A stretch of DNA of 64,000 nt from a virus: positions 62,001 through 126,000 of the IMG/VR virus record IMGVR_UViG_3300048837_000984; one strand, written 5' to 3'. A program made the position numbers and the translations under genes. Position 1 is the first letter of the stretch. The number at the start of each line of letters is the position of its first letter. Below are positions 28,925 through 36,540 of the stretch, in pieces. The notes below the pieces were generated by a model that worked only from the letters and a program-made list of their open reading frames with translations, had not been told where the DNA came from and ran no database searches.

Positions 28925-29235
28925 TCAACCGTCTCCTTGCGAATGTACTTGCGAACGATCTCATCGAACGTTAGCTCTCGCTCGTTGAGTCCGGCCCGGT
29001 TGCCAGAAATGACATCCAGGGCCGTCCAGCCGTCCACTGTCGAAGATCCGAACTTTTCTACCCGCTCAAGGCGCTCGTCGAGCTTTGCGAAGCCTTCCTC
29101 GCCGTACTTGGACTTGTAGTACTCCTTGAACTCCTCAAGCGACATGCCGTAGGTAACCGGAGCGTCCACGATTGTGGACCACTCCAGGTAGTAGGGTACG
29201 CCGTCATCAACAATCTTAACAATGTATCTGGGCAT
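28921..29235 (-). CDS. Hypothetical protein
   Basis: 104 aa, ATG. YIVKIVDDGVPYYLEWSTIVDAPVTYGMSLEEFKEYYKSKYG and LDERLERVEKFGS suggest a compact alpha/beta fold. No family recognised. Stop overlaps the next start. Confidence 0.65.
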   Translation of the reverse strand: MPRYIVKIVDDGVPYYLEWSTIVDAPVTYGMSLEEFKEYYKSKYGEEGFAKLDERLERVEKFGSSTVDGWTALDVISGNRAGLNERELTFDEIVRKYIRKETVE

Positions 29236-29237
29236 GA

Positions 29238-29669
29238 TTACTCCTTCGGTCTCTTATGGGGTCGGGCCGTAAAATAGGCCCACAGTATAGCCGTCCGACT
29301 TAGCCAGGCGTTTGCCGCTCTTACGCTAGAAAATTCTTTGCACGCGGAATTGAGAAGATACGGCGGAAGGTGGATTGTTGTCCTACAGCTTGCGTTGTTG
29401 CAACAATACCAACGACAGATTCCGGGCTCGATAAGGTTTACTCTTCTTTCCTGGAAAACCACACGAACTATTGGCATAGCCAGAACCAAGGTCGGACCTT
29501 CGATGTGCCACAATGCCGTGGTCGTTCTGGTAACTATTCTGTCAGCGTTGTCCGGTAAGCTCAGGCCGTGATCCGTGTGGTAGTCCAGCCAGGCTAGCCG
29601 GGCAACTGGGTTGTTGTTGACATAGAAGTCGTGGAGCATCTCGTCCAGGATGTCGCTGTGGTCGGTCAA
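29238..29669 (-). CDS. TIGR02996-type protein
   Basis: 143 aa, TTG start 7 bases after GGAGG. MLHDFYVNNNPVARLAWLDYHTDHG and PTLVLAMPIVRVVFQER; C-terminus AANAWLSRTAILWAYFTAR. Closest paralog is the next gene. Confidence 0.76.
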   Translation of the reverse strand: MTDHSDILDEMLHDFYVNNNPVARLAWLDYHTDHGLSLPDNADRIVTRTTTALWHIEGPTLVLAMPIVRVVFQERRVNLIEPGICRWYCCNNASCRTTIHLPPYLLNSACKEFSSVRAANAWLSRTAILWAYFTARPHKRPKE

Positions 29670-29671
29670 CT

Positions 29672-30124
29672 CTAGGCCTCCAACTTAATTTTTAAGTCCG
29701 GACGTGCTTGGCTGTATGCCCACAGGATAGCCGTCCGACTCAGCCAGGCTTTCGCAGCATCCTTGGTCGGGAAACTCTTACTACTGCCTGCCGGGAGCCA
29801 GGCTGACGAGATATGGTAAGAGCAGGAACAGCTGTTAAAGGATCTACATCCGTGCCAGTAATACCTGGAGTCAGTAGGAGCGTTTTGGAGCGGCTCGAGA
29901 TCCCGAAACGTGACCACCAGCAACGGGCATTTCAGGACCTCGAGACGACCAGAATTCACCCATCTCCTGATGTCGCGAGTGATGCTTCTGCACTGCGCGC
30001 TTTTGTCTAGCTCGATGCCGTGGTCGATGTGGTAGTCCAGCCAGGCCTGCCCAGCCACTGGGTTTTCATTGACATAGAAGTCATAGAGCATGTCATCCAG
30101 CATCTTCTGGTGTTGTAGGTCCAT
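29672..30124 (-). CDS. TIGR02996-type protein, tandem duplicate of 29238
   Basis: 150 aa, ATG. MLYDFYVNENPVAGQAWLDYHIDHG and AAKAWLSRTAILWAYSQAR are nearly the same as in the downstream copy; the centre differs. Its last codons (DLKIKLEA) are encoded by the AT-rich palindrome at 29683. Confidence 0.76.
   Translation of the reverse strand: MDLQHQKMLDDMLYDFYVNENPVAGQAWLDYHIDHGIELDKSAQCRSITRDIRRWVNSGRLEVLKCPLLVVTFRDLEPLQNAPTDSRYYWHGCRSFNSCSCSYHISSAWLPAGSSKSFPTKDAAKAWLSRTAILWAYSQARPDLKIKLEA
29683..29697. promoter_or_regulatory. AT-rich 15-base palindrome
   Basis: ACTTAATTTTTAAGT on the + strand, inside the 3' end of 29672 and 13 bases before the TTG at 29669. Confidence 0.5.
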
Positions 30125-30608
30125 GGGATCCTTTCGATGGAAGTACTTGATTGGTCAGATACTTGCGAGGCGTGGGCGGATACATCTCTAGCAGGTGGAC
30201 AGGTTGATTGCGATAAAACCTGAGGTAGAAAGCAAGAGCGCCAGAGATATCGAGAAAGCTGTAATAAGGTACCTTGCTAGTCAAGTAAAAAGTTGAGTGA
30301 AACGTGGCTCGGGCGTATCTGTAATCCGTGTCGCTCTCAAAAGGTGTCGACCCGGGCCAGTAGTGGAACCAGTAGTCTTTGTGGGGTGGCCAGACCCACC
30401 AAATGCAGCCACTGTTAACACCCGCCAACTGAGGAGTGCGCACAAACGGCCAATGGTTGTGGTCGTACAGGAACCGCCAGGCTGCCGCAGTGATGTTATC
30501 GCCCTGATCTTCGCAGAAGTCTGACGCAACAAGAACCGTTGTCCAGTCAGGCTCACCTTCTTCAGAGGTCGCAGCGACCACAGCCTGGAACATGTCGTCG
30601 GCGGTCAT
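30093..30608 (-). CDS. Hypothetical protein, possibly TIGR02996-related
   Basis: 171 aa, ATG. Opens DDMFQAVVAATSEEGEPDWTTVLVASDFCEDQGD, comparable to the xDWLEExGD turn of TIGR02996, then a Trp/Tyr-rich beta region. Extends 32 bases into the next gene, so its final residues or that gene's start are uncertain. Confidence 0.62.
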   Translation of the reverse strand: MTADDMFQAVVAATSEEGEPDWTTVLVASDFCEDQGDNITAAAWRFLYDHNHWPFVRTPQLAGVNSGCIWWVWPPHKDYWFHYWPGSTPFESDTDYRYARATFHSTFYLTSKVPYYSFLDISGALAFYLRFYRNQPVHLLEMYPPTPRKYLTNQVLPSKGSHGPTTPEDAG

Positions 30609-30647
30609 TGTGCCTCCGCTTGCCTATAGGTGCGATCTCTCACTGAC

Positions 30648-31286
30648 CTACTCCCGTCTGCTGAGAACCCTTTTGCACTCGCCCTGGTAATCGCTTGTTA
30701 AGTCTGTAACCCTTCCAACCCACTCATCCGAACAGGCATGCGCTGGCAAGATTACCCTGTCCCCGACCTTGACCGGAAGGTCTGTGTCGTAGGCATACTT
30801 GCCGTTGACGGTAATGCGTTTCTCGTAAGCTGGCGGGCGACCTACCTTTCTGGCCCAGCGGATAGCCCGCATGCTGGCGCTTTTTTTAGCCCTCTCATGC
30901 GAAGCGTAGACGGCTACGAAGCTCGTCTTCTGGAACGGCCACCACGCCATCGGCAAGAGGTTCTTGCTGTTACCGTAGCGGTAAGCCTCAAACGACTCGG
31001 TCAGGTAAACAGACCAGTGAAACGACAAGAACCCTGGCGTCGGCTGGGGTTCCCTGTCTGTGAACGTTACGGACGGTACCGGCTGCTCGTAAACAATCTG
31101 TGGACCCAGCTTCATCCACTCACTCAGGGTCACCTTGACCCCGTTCACGTAGGTCTTGTCTACAGGCAAGCTGTGCTCCTCTACGTAGTCCAGCCAGACG
31201 CTGCGTGAGAAGTCTATACGAATGCCACGATAGAAATCGTCCAGCATGGCCTGGGTAGTTGCCAGGTGTCTGGGATCTATGACCAT
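30648..31286 (-). CDS. TIGR02996-type protein with C-terminal KOW/SH3-like domain
   Basis: 212 aa, ATG. MLDDFYRGIRIDFSRSVWLDYVEEHSL and GPQIVYEQPVPSVTFTDREP are the family marks; SASMRAIRWARKVG ends the usual length. About 50 further residues (PVKVGDRVILPAH, EWVGRVTDL) look like a fused small beta-barrel. Confidence 0.75.
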   Translation of the reverse strand: MVIDPRHLATTQAMLDDFYRGIRIDFSRSVWLDYVEEHSLPVDKTYVNGVKVTLSEWMKLGPQIVYEQPVPSVTFTDREPQPTPGFLSFHWSVYLTESFEAYRYGNSKNLLPMAWWPFQKTSFVAVYASHERAKKSASMRAIRWARKVGRPPAYEKRITVNGKYAYDTDLPVKVGDRVILPAHACSDEWVGRVTDLTSDYQGECKRVLSRRE

Positions 31287-31301
31287 TCTCCAGGTTCTCC
31301 T

Positions 31302-31316
31302 ACTTAATTTTTAAGT
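31302..31316. promoter_or_regulatory. AT-rich 15-base palindrome
   Basis: ACTTAATTTTTAAGT on the + strand, 15 bases before the ATG at 31286 and directly in front of its AGGAG. Confidence 0.55.
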
Positions 31317-31322
31317 CCGAAC

Positions 31323-31352
31323 GGGGGGTGGGGATAACCCCACCCCCCGCCA
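31323..31352. terminator. GC-rich hairpin
   Basis: GGGGGGTGGGG, loop ATAA, CCCCACCCCCC, just after the stop of 31364; likely terminator of that gene. A short C-run replaces the usual T-run. Confidence 0.6.
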
Positions 31353-31363
31353 CGGACTCAATG

Positions 31364-31630
31364 TTAGTCGTAATCTTCGTCGACGTCAGCATCGTCGTCA
31401 TACTCTGCGGCATCGTCGAAGTCGATGTCGCACGTCATGATCACCATCTTGCCCCCAGGAACTCCAGGAGGCTGGTCCTCGACCATCATGCCGACCGGAT
31501 GCAGAATGACCGCTTCGTCATCCTCGACGATTTGTTCGGCTGACTCGTCCGTCAACATCAGGCTGAACGGCACCTCATCGGGCACGTTCGCCAGGAACTT
31601 CTTGATGTCACCCACCGTCATCGAAGCCAT
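31364..31630 (-). CDS. Small acidic protein
   Basis: 88 aa. ATG at 31630 after AAAGGGTG, excluding upstream codons that lie in the palindrome. TVGDIKKFLANVPDEVPFSLML, a Pro/Gly segment, then a 20-residue Asp/Glu/Tyr tail. The acidic tail suggests DNA mimicry or protein sequestration, but nothing specific is recognised. It is a single-gene unit bounded by hairpins on both sides. Confidence 0.7.
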   Translation of the reverse strand: MASMTVGDIKKFLANVPDEVPFSLMLTDESAEQIVEDDEAVILHPVGMMVEDQPPGVPGGKMVIMTCDIDFDDAAEYDDDADVDEDYD

Positions 31631-31662
31631 GTTTTCACCCTTTAATCGTTGACAATCGACAC

Positions 31663-31700
31663 TGAACACAGTAGAGTGGAGCTCCACTCTACTGTGTTCA
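31663..31700. terminator. 38-base perfect palindrome
   Basis: Perfect self-complementarity with centre GGAGCTCC. Lies between the stop at 31708 and the start at 31630. Either a bidirectional terminator or an operator for a dimeric regulator. Confidence 0.6.
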
Positions 31701-31707
31701 ACCACTT

Positions 31708-32187
31708 TTACAGAGAATCAACAGGAAGCTTCTTAGCCTCCTCTGCCTTCTTTTCCGCAACAGCGTAGAAGGCCTCTGCGGCCTCGTACGCCTCGAAAAT
31801 CAGTGATTCGTGCCGCCGACCCTGGCTCTGTCCGCTGGCAAAGCCAGCCACAAAGATCTGCGAGGCCAGCTGGTTAATCGCCACCTGACGCTCGTGTGCT
31901 TGGTAGTTGGGCGGGGTTAGAAACCGGTGCATGCACGCGGCCGATTCTGCCTTCGTCATGGGCACGATCTCGTATTCACCGACATGTGTGGTATCAAATT
32001 GTCCGTCCCAGAACCGCGGGTCCGTGATAACCTTTTCAAGCCAGGGCAACATGGCCCGCCGAGCTTCTGGAAGTTGATCCGTCCGAAGACCTTTTGTGCC
32101 CGTCAGGTGTTCGATGTCCTTGACGATGTCTCTCGTGTCCGTGTGCAGCCGACCGGTCGTCAGGTTCCGGAGACGCTGAATGTCCAT
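31708..32187 (-). CDS. Hypothetical protein
   Basis: 159 aa, ATG after AAGGAG. All-helical: EHLTGTKGLRTDQLPEARRAMLPWLEKVI, ASQIFVAGFASGQSQGRRHESLIFEAYEAAEAF and a Lys/Glu/Ala-rich tail. No family recognised. The switch element lies upstream on the coding strand. Confidence 0.65.
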   Translation of the reverse strand: MDIQRLRNLTTGRLHTDTRDIVKDIEHLTGTKGLRTDQLPEARRAMLPWLEKVITDPRFWDGQFDTTHVGEYEIVPMTKAESAACMHRFLTPPNYQAHERQVAINQLASQIFVAGFASGQSQGRRHESLIFEAYEAAEAFYAVAEKKAEEAKKLPVDSL

Positions 32188-32200
32188 CTGGCTACTCCTT

Positions 32201-32215
32201 ACTTAATTTTTAAGT
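32201..32215. promoter_or_regulatory. AT-rich 15-base palindrome
   Basis: ACTTAATTTTTAAGT on the + strand, 13 bases before the ATG at 32187, immediately in front of AAGGAG. Confidence 0.55.
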
Positions 32216-32223
32216 GACTTCAA

Positions 32224-32330
32224 CGCTAAGGCCCCTAGAATCGCTTTTAACGAGTCTAGGGGCCTAAGACATCAAATCTATCTACCTACCTGATCGAAGG
32301 CCCGCAGAATCAATTCTAGGGGCCTTAGCG
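32224..32330 (-). promoter_or_regulatory. Alternative-pairing RNA element (attenuator or switch-like)
   Basis: On the transcribed strand the order is copy 1 (32330-32313), copy 2 (32265-32255), then their common complement (32241-32224). The complement can pair with copy 2 (11 bp, short loop) or with copy 1 (18 bp, enclosing copy 2). The two hairpins exclude each other. It lies between 32338 and 31708. Confidence 0.65.
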
Positions 32331-32337
32331 TCGATGC

Positions 32338-32556
32338 TCAGGGCAACAAAGGCGAAGCATCCGCAGAACCCTTCCGGATTGCCCCGATTCGGACCAGGGT
32401 CACGAACTCCCATTCCGTAAGCTTCTGACCGTTGCGAACTCGACCCTGGATCACGCGACGGCTACTTCCCGCCGCCGCAACAGCCGTCTCGTAAGTCTCG
32501 TAAGGCCCCCAAACGTATCGCTGGGGACCGGTACTGTCGACTACGTAAAACATCAC
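32338..32556 (-). CDS. Small hypothetical protein
   Basis: 72 aa, GTG overlapping the previous stop (GTGA) with ATG one codon later. FYVVDSTGPQRYVWGPYETYETAVAAAGSS is a small alpha/beta unit; LTEWEFVTLVRIGAIRKG follows. Function unknown. Confidence 0.6.
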   Translation of the reverse strand: MMFYVVDSTGPQRYVWGPYETYETAVAAAGSSRRVIQGRVRNGQKLTEWEFVTLVRIGAIRKGSADASPLLP

Positions 32557-33308
32557 TCTTCCCCGACCACGAGCTTGTTGACCGAGATGCCGAGGGCATT
32601 TGCGATCGGGACCAGCTTGGAAACGTGAAGCGATCGAAGCCCGAACTCAATCCGGCTCAGATCCGACGCACGAAGATCCACAGCCATGGCCAGCTCGAGC
32701 TGGGTCAGCCCAAGCATCTCCCGGTAGAACCGGATGCGATGCCCGATACCCATGCTTTCCGGACTTGCGTTATTGCTTCGCCCAGGCAATGGAGTCGGGT
32801 TCGCTTCCTGGAGAAACGTGTCCAGAGTGACGTTGAACAGCTGCGCGGCCTTGACCGCAGATGCCCAGGTAGGTCCGGATCGACCACATTCCAGCCGACT
32901 GTACTTGACCATGGAAAATCCGAGCTTGGCTGCGGTTTCGACCTGGGTCATCCGGGCCGTTAACCGCAGCTCTCGAAGCTTTGCCGAGAACCGGGCATTG
33001 ACGCCGAGATCCACCTCAGCCAGGCCTTTTCGCTTTCTACGTCGCTTTGCCGAGATCGACGTAACATCTTCCTCTGCCTTGACTTCCTGTTTGACAGACT
33101 CTTCCGTTTCCATGAGCTCTTTGGCTGAGATACCGAGAGCTGCGCACAGCCGTGTCGCCTCGTCAGGGCCGGGAAGGCAATAGCCGTACTCCCAGCGATA
33201 GATGGACCCTTTGCCGACCCGGGCTTCTGTTGCCAGACGGGTCTGACTCAGGCCAGACCGTGACCGGAGTTTTCGAAGTCTCTCTGCGAACTTTAGATGC
33301 GGTCTCAT
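32553..33308 (-). CDS. Regulator with three tandem XRE-type HTH domains
   Basis: 251 aa, ATG overlapping the previous stop (ATGA). HTH 1 at about residues 8-62 (LRKLRSRSGLSQTRLATEARVGKGSIYRWEYG), HTH 2 at 88-145 (LRELRLTARMTQVETAAKLGFSMVKYSRLECG), HTH 3 at 180-245 (IRFYREMLGLTQLELAMAVDLRASDLSRIEFG). All keep the Q-x3-A and R-x-E marks of Cro/C1-type HTHs. Three in one chain is unusual; it should bind an extended or repeated operator. Confidence 0.85.
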   Translation of the reverse strand: MRPHLKFAERLRKLRSRSGLSQTRLATEARVGKGSIYRWEYGYCLPGPDEATRLCAALGISAKELMETEESVKQEVKAEEDVTSISAKRRRKRKGLAEVDLGVNARFSAKLRELRLTARMTQVETAAKLGFSMVKYSRLECGRSGPTWASAVKAAQLFNVTLDTFLQEANPTPLPGRSNNASPESMGIGHRIRFYREMLGLTQLELAMAVDLRASDLSRIEFGLRSLHVSKLVPIANALGISVNKLVVGEE

Positions 33309-33760
33309 CCGTCCTCCCGTTCTCCCAGCGCCTTGCCGATCCGACGAGATCGACGAATTTGTTGCTCGGCAAGCCGGTTGGCTTGCAACTGTTGATTCAC
33401 TACGACCTGCTCTCGCAAGGAGAGCTCTTCCACCGGAGTGGACTTCAGATGGTCATCGGCCTTGCGATACTGTCGCAATGCCTTCTTCGTATGACTCTGC
33501 GGAAGATCCCGAATCTGTTCCGAGATCTCGGCGAGCTTGTAAGCTACGCCACGGACACACTTTAGGGAAATACCTCGCTCATCCTTGAGCCGCACTCTCA
33601 ACTTCGTGATGACATGGTTCCAGGAACCATGTCGACGTCGCATGCCCGCCAGTCGTTCGATGACGGTGTAGCGAACCAGCTTGCCGCGGTCAAGCGCCAG
33701 CGTGTACTGCCAGAGCGCCTCCACCGCTTTGGTGATTCTCTCACTCTTTGGGATAAGCAC
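33305..33760 (-). CDS. Basic helical protein, possible DNA-binding
   Basis: 151 aa. GTG at 33760 follows GGAGGG by 5 bases; the frame stays open upstream only because of the structured leader. SERITKAVEALWQYTLAL, then RRHGSWNHVITKLRVRLKDERG and a long Arg/Gln/Lys-rich helix to the end. Pattern resembles a winged-helix followed by a coiled helix; partner of the triple-HTH gene with which it overlaps. Confidence 0.65.
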   Translation of the reverse strand: MLIPKSERITKAVEALWQYTLALDRGKLVRYTVIERLAGMRRRHGSWNHVITKLRVRLKDERGISLKCVRGVAYKLAEISEQIRDLPQSHTKKALRQYRKADDHLKSTPVEELSLREQVVVNQQLQANRLAEQQIRRSRRIGKALGEREDG

Positions 33761-33782
33761 CGATACCCTCCACAAAAGAAAC

Positions 33783-34140
33783 ACCCATCCGCCGTCAGGA
33801 GGATGGGTCCTTGCCTCGCCGCGCCGTACCGGACCGGACCTGGCCTTGCCCAACCCGGCCAAGAAAATACCCACGTGACCAGTTAAGGGAACGTGGGTCC
33901 GGACCATACCTCGCATCGCCAAGCCCCGCCTTGCCTTGCCCTGCCGCGCTACGTTAAACGCAGTCAGTAAAGGCCTTGCGGAAATACCCACTCGACAGTT
34001 TCCTGGAGAGTGGGTCCGAGCCGTACCGAGCCTAGCCGCGCCTTGCCATGCCGAACCCTGCCATACTTAGCCAAGAAAGTGCCTACCTGACGGTTTCCCG
34101 TAAGGTAGGCCCAGACCACACCAAGCCCCACCACACCTAA
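33783..34140 (-). promoter_or_regulatory. Leader of four GNRA-type hairpins separated by 5-base GG-periodic tracts
   Basis: No gene fits in this 390-base gap. Four hairpins (33783-33808, 33869-33898, 33986-34015, 34081-34110) have 8-bp stems; two loops resolve into a smaller stem closed by GAAA. Between them the coding strand has GG every five bases for about ten to twelve units (e.g. CAAGGCGCGGCTAGGCTCGG). It ends 23 bases before the start at 33760. Confidence 0.75.
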
Positions 34141-34150
34141 CCTGGTGCAA

Positions 34151-34819
34151 TCAGCTCAAGGTGACTTCAAACTGGCCCCACGGCCCTGGCGTCGGACAGC
34201 CGGGGCGCCAGTCACCGAGACCCTTCTTACCGGCCTCAGCAAAGATCGCTTCGATTGCCGTTGGAGTCAGGACATCTTCGTTGATGATCTGCAGCTCTCC
34301 AGTCACCGCCCATGCCGTAAACTGTGGCCGCACACGGACATGCTTCGATTTGTTCGAAATCTTTGCCCGCTTAACGAAGAGCTTGAAGCCCATCTTGGCA
34401 ATAGCTGACTGGTGCTTTGGAAACACATCGTCGGGGCTGTCTCCCAGGTCTCGCAGCTTGAGGATCGGCTTGATCGGGATCTGCTTACCGCTGATGGTAA
34501 ACTTCAGGTGCTCGTCCGGGATGAAGAGGCCCGACTGCGACGCTTCCTTGAGCGTCTTACCGCGAGTACCTGGGATCGGGATGGTTGCTCCCGCTTGGCG
34601 CAAGCAGGAAGAGAGATTGTCAGCCGGCATGCTGATGTGCGTGCCGTCGTGGTAGAGACATCCAAGCCAGGACCACGGTGGCGAGCGGTCGTCGCCCTTC
34701 TTGGTAATCTCTTTCGGTGCCGCCGCACGAAATCGCGACAGCTCGTCCGAAAAGTCGATGTTGTCCGCGTGCATCAGCATGTCGGTCCGCCCGCGGCAAA
34801 CGAATCTCACCGTACGCAT
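34151..34819 (-). CDS. Conserved-looking phage hypothetical protein
   Basis: 222 aa, ATG. PWSWLGCLYHDGTHISMPADNLSSCLRQAG and the C-terminal GKKGLGDWRPGCPTPGPWGQFEV form a pattern I associate with a phage protein of unknown function. Central strands ISGKQIPIKPILKLRD and FKLFVKRAKIS are beta-rich. No catalytic residues recognised. Confidence 0.65.
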   Translation of the reverse strand: MRTVRFVCRGRTDMLMHADNIDFSDELSRFRAAAPKEITKKGDDRSPPWSWLGCLYHDGTHISMPADNLSSCLRQAGATIPIPGTRGKTLKEASQSGLFIPDEHLKFTISGKQIPIKPILKLRDLGDSPDDVFPKHQSAIAKMGFKLFVKRAKISNKSKHVRVRPQFTAWAVTGELQIINEDVLTPTAIEAIFAEAGKKGLGDWRPGCPTPGPWGQFEVTLS

Positions 34820-34831
34820 AGTTCGTTCCTT

Positions 34832-35053
34832 TCACTTGATAAACGCTTCCAGACTGACTTTGAGAGCGTTAGCTAGACATACCGCGGTAGCCAGCGAAGG
34901 TCCCCAGAGACCGTCTTCTAGACCGCGGATCGTTTGAAGGGTGATTCCAGATAACTTGTGAAGTTTCTGCTGCGTTAAACCAGCGTCGATCCGAAACTTC
35001 GCCAGCCGTTCACTGAAGAGTGAGTCGATTTCCTTCTTACGCTCGTGCGTCAT
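34832..35053 (-). CDS. XRE-family HTH regulator
   Basis: 73 aa, ATG inside the end of the upstream gene. Single HTH: FRIDAGLTQQKLHKLSGITLQTIRGLEDGLWGPSLATAVCLANALKVSLEAFI. Likely transcriptional regulator; third HTH gene of the region. Confidence 0.82.
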   Translation of the reverse strand: MTHERKKEIDSLFSERLAKFRIDAGLTQQKLHKLSGITLQTIRGLEDGLWGPSLATAVCLANALKVSLEAFIK

Positions 35054-35366
35054 AGAGCTCCGACAGTTTTCGTAAAACCAGTTCCGGCACCACGTAAGGG
35101 TCGCAGTCGATTGCCCAGGCCGTGCCCGTGCCCGTGCCCGAGATGCCGTACCACTCTGTGTCCTCGTAGGAATAGACTATCGCCTCGGCATAGTCGTCTC
35201 CTGCCTCCCAGGTCAGGTAGAACTCGTCGAGGCCGACCTCGTAATAGAAGGGGGAAAAACCAACTTCTCCGAACAACTCCTCAGACCACAGGAAAAGAAA
35301 GGAGACACGGTTGGCGAGCTCTTGCCCGAGGTGCTCTCGTAACTCCGGACTAATGAGTCGATGCAC
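35037..35366 (-). CDS. Hypothetical protein
   Basis: 109 aa from the GTG at 35366, which starts just after the previous stop with GGGAG ten bases upstream; the longer frame lies in the neighbour. Acidic, aromatic (FSPFYYEVGLDEFYLTWEAGDDYAEAIVYSYED), with TGTGTAW. SMI1/KNR4-like by feel but not demonstrable. Confidence 0.6.
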   Translation of the reverse strand: MHRLISPELREHLGQELANRVSFLFLWSEELFGEVGFSPFYYEVGLDEFYLTWEAGDDYAEAIVYSYEDTEWYGISGTGTGTAWAIDCDPYVVPELVLRKLSELYDARA

Positions 35367-35371
35367 GTGTA

Positions 35372-35776
35372 TCAGGCTCCCGAGAGAATGGTCCAGGCCC
35401 CGAACGAGTCTGGATCCCACAGGCCGCACGGCTCCAAGACATCCCTGACCGTGCGGATGGCATCCAGAACTTCCGCCGCGGTGATCTTAGTCGCGTCTTC
35501 GTCACCGCCGTTTAGGTAAACACAGCGAACTCCGACGTAGTACGTGTCCGGAGTGTGGTCTAGACCGGAGGCAACATCCAGGCCACGAAACTTGTCGCCG
35601 TCCAGCCCTTCGACCGCCACCTTGTAAACAATCTTGTAGGGCTTACCACAGTTCGGACAGAACCTGGGAGGGACCCGGTGAAGCTCACAGCCACACTCGG
35701 TCTCGGCCACCGGAACGATCTTGTCTGCGGCAACCGCACAGCCAATTATCGAGATGGCGTAGTAACGGTAACCCAC
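35372..35776 (-). CDS. Zinc-ribbon hypothetical protein
   Basis: 134 aa, GTG 8 bases after AGGAGG. ECGCELHRVPPRFCPNCGKPY is a zinc ribbon near residue 35; the rest is alpha/beta with AAEVLDAIRTVRDVLEPCG. A typical small phage metal-binding protein; role unknown. Confidence 0.68.
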   Translation of the reverse strand: MGYRYYAISIIGCAVAADKIVPVAETECGCELHRVPPRFCPNCGKPYKIVYKVAVEGLDGDKFRGLDVASGLDHTPDTYYVGVRCVYLNGGDEDATKITAAEVLDAIRTVRDVLEPCGLWDPDSFGAWTILSGA

Positions 35777-35796
35777 CCTTTTTGCCTCCTGTCTAC

Positions 35797-35811
35797 TTAA
35801 AAATTAAGTCC
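35797..35811. promoter_or_regulatory. AT-rich 15-base palindrome, inverted copy
   Basis: ACTTAAAAATTAAGT on the + strand, the opposite orientation of the asymmetric centre to most copies, 20 bases before the GTG at 35776. Confidence 0.5.
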
Positions 35812-35840
35812 CACCCCGAAAACGGCCAAACTACTGAACA

Positions 35841-35859
35841 CTGTCCACCAGGTGGACAG
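35841..35859. terminator. Hairpin after 35974
   Basis: CTGTCCACC, one base, GGTGGACAG: 9-bp perfect arms in the 160-base gap between 35974 and 35776. No T-run; might be an operator instead. Confidence 0.45.
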
Positions 35860-35973
35860 CAGATCACTTTTTCGTTGTCACGTGTAAAACTGGTAAAGTT
35901 GCCGAGAGTTGAGTGGGACTTTTACAGAGAAATCTTACCCAGCGCGATAATCTTCCAGGAAGGTGACGCTGGT

Positions 35974-36516
35974 TCAACTTGCGTCGGAACTCTGGTCACC
36001 TTTTATGGCAGCCCGGCATCGAGCGCAGTAAACCTCTGGCTGAGGTTTTTCAGGTTTGCGCAGGAGACTCATCCAGCCCGGCTCTGACGCGTCAACTACG
36101 GACACCGGGACCGAGGGGGCAGCCTCCTTGTTGTGGAGACTCTTGTGTTGTCGCCGGATCAACCGGAACAACAGCTCGCGCTGTTGCAACCGCTCCTTGG
36201 CCCGCGGGTCACGCCAGTCCCGTGGGTACGGCGTCTGCGTGTATGGACCAGCGATGAAATGAAAGACCTTGGGCGGCGTTGTCGCACAGGGTTGCCAGAA
36301 AATCTTGTTCAGCCGTTGGATCTTGACCGTGACGAGCGGCGTGACTTCGAGACGATCGAACTTGTTATCGACCACGAACAGTTCCGGGTACGGTTGCGAC
36401 ATGACGTACGCCAGGACACGGTCGACCATGTCTCGGATGTCTGGCCAGGCTTCTTCAGCTTTCAGAATGGGAACCCGCATCCGGGTCAGTCTCAACATGT
36501 CTCGACTTGGAATCAT
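35974..36516 (-). CDS. Hypothetical protein
   Basis: 180 aa, ATG after GAGGAG. AWPDIRDMVDRVLAYVMSQ, a beta core VTVKIQRLNKIFWQPCATTPPKVFHFI, then a basic helix RAKERLQQRELLFRLIRRQHK and CARC near the end. No family recognised. Confidence 0.65.
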   Translation of the reverse strand: MIPSRDMLRLTRMRVPILKAEEAWPDIRDMVDRVLAYVMSQPYPELFVVDNKFDRLEVTPLVTVKIQRLNKIFWQPCATTPPKVFHFIAGPYTQTPYPRDWRDPRAKERLQQRELLFRLIRRQHKSLHNKEAAPSVPVSVVDASEPGWMSLLRKPEKPQPEVYCARCRAAIKGDQSSDAS

Positions 36517-36540
36517 AGAAACACTCCTCGTAAAAGGTCT

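Noticed and set aside
33761-33991. Upstream extension of the 33305 gene through the hairpin leader
   Set aside because: The frame is open only because of the GC-rich pentamers; a GTG with GGAGGG is the evident start.
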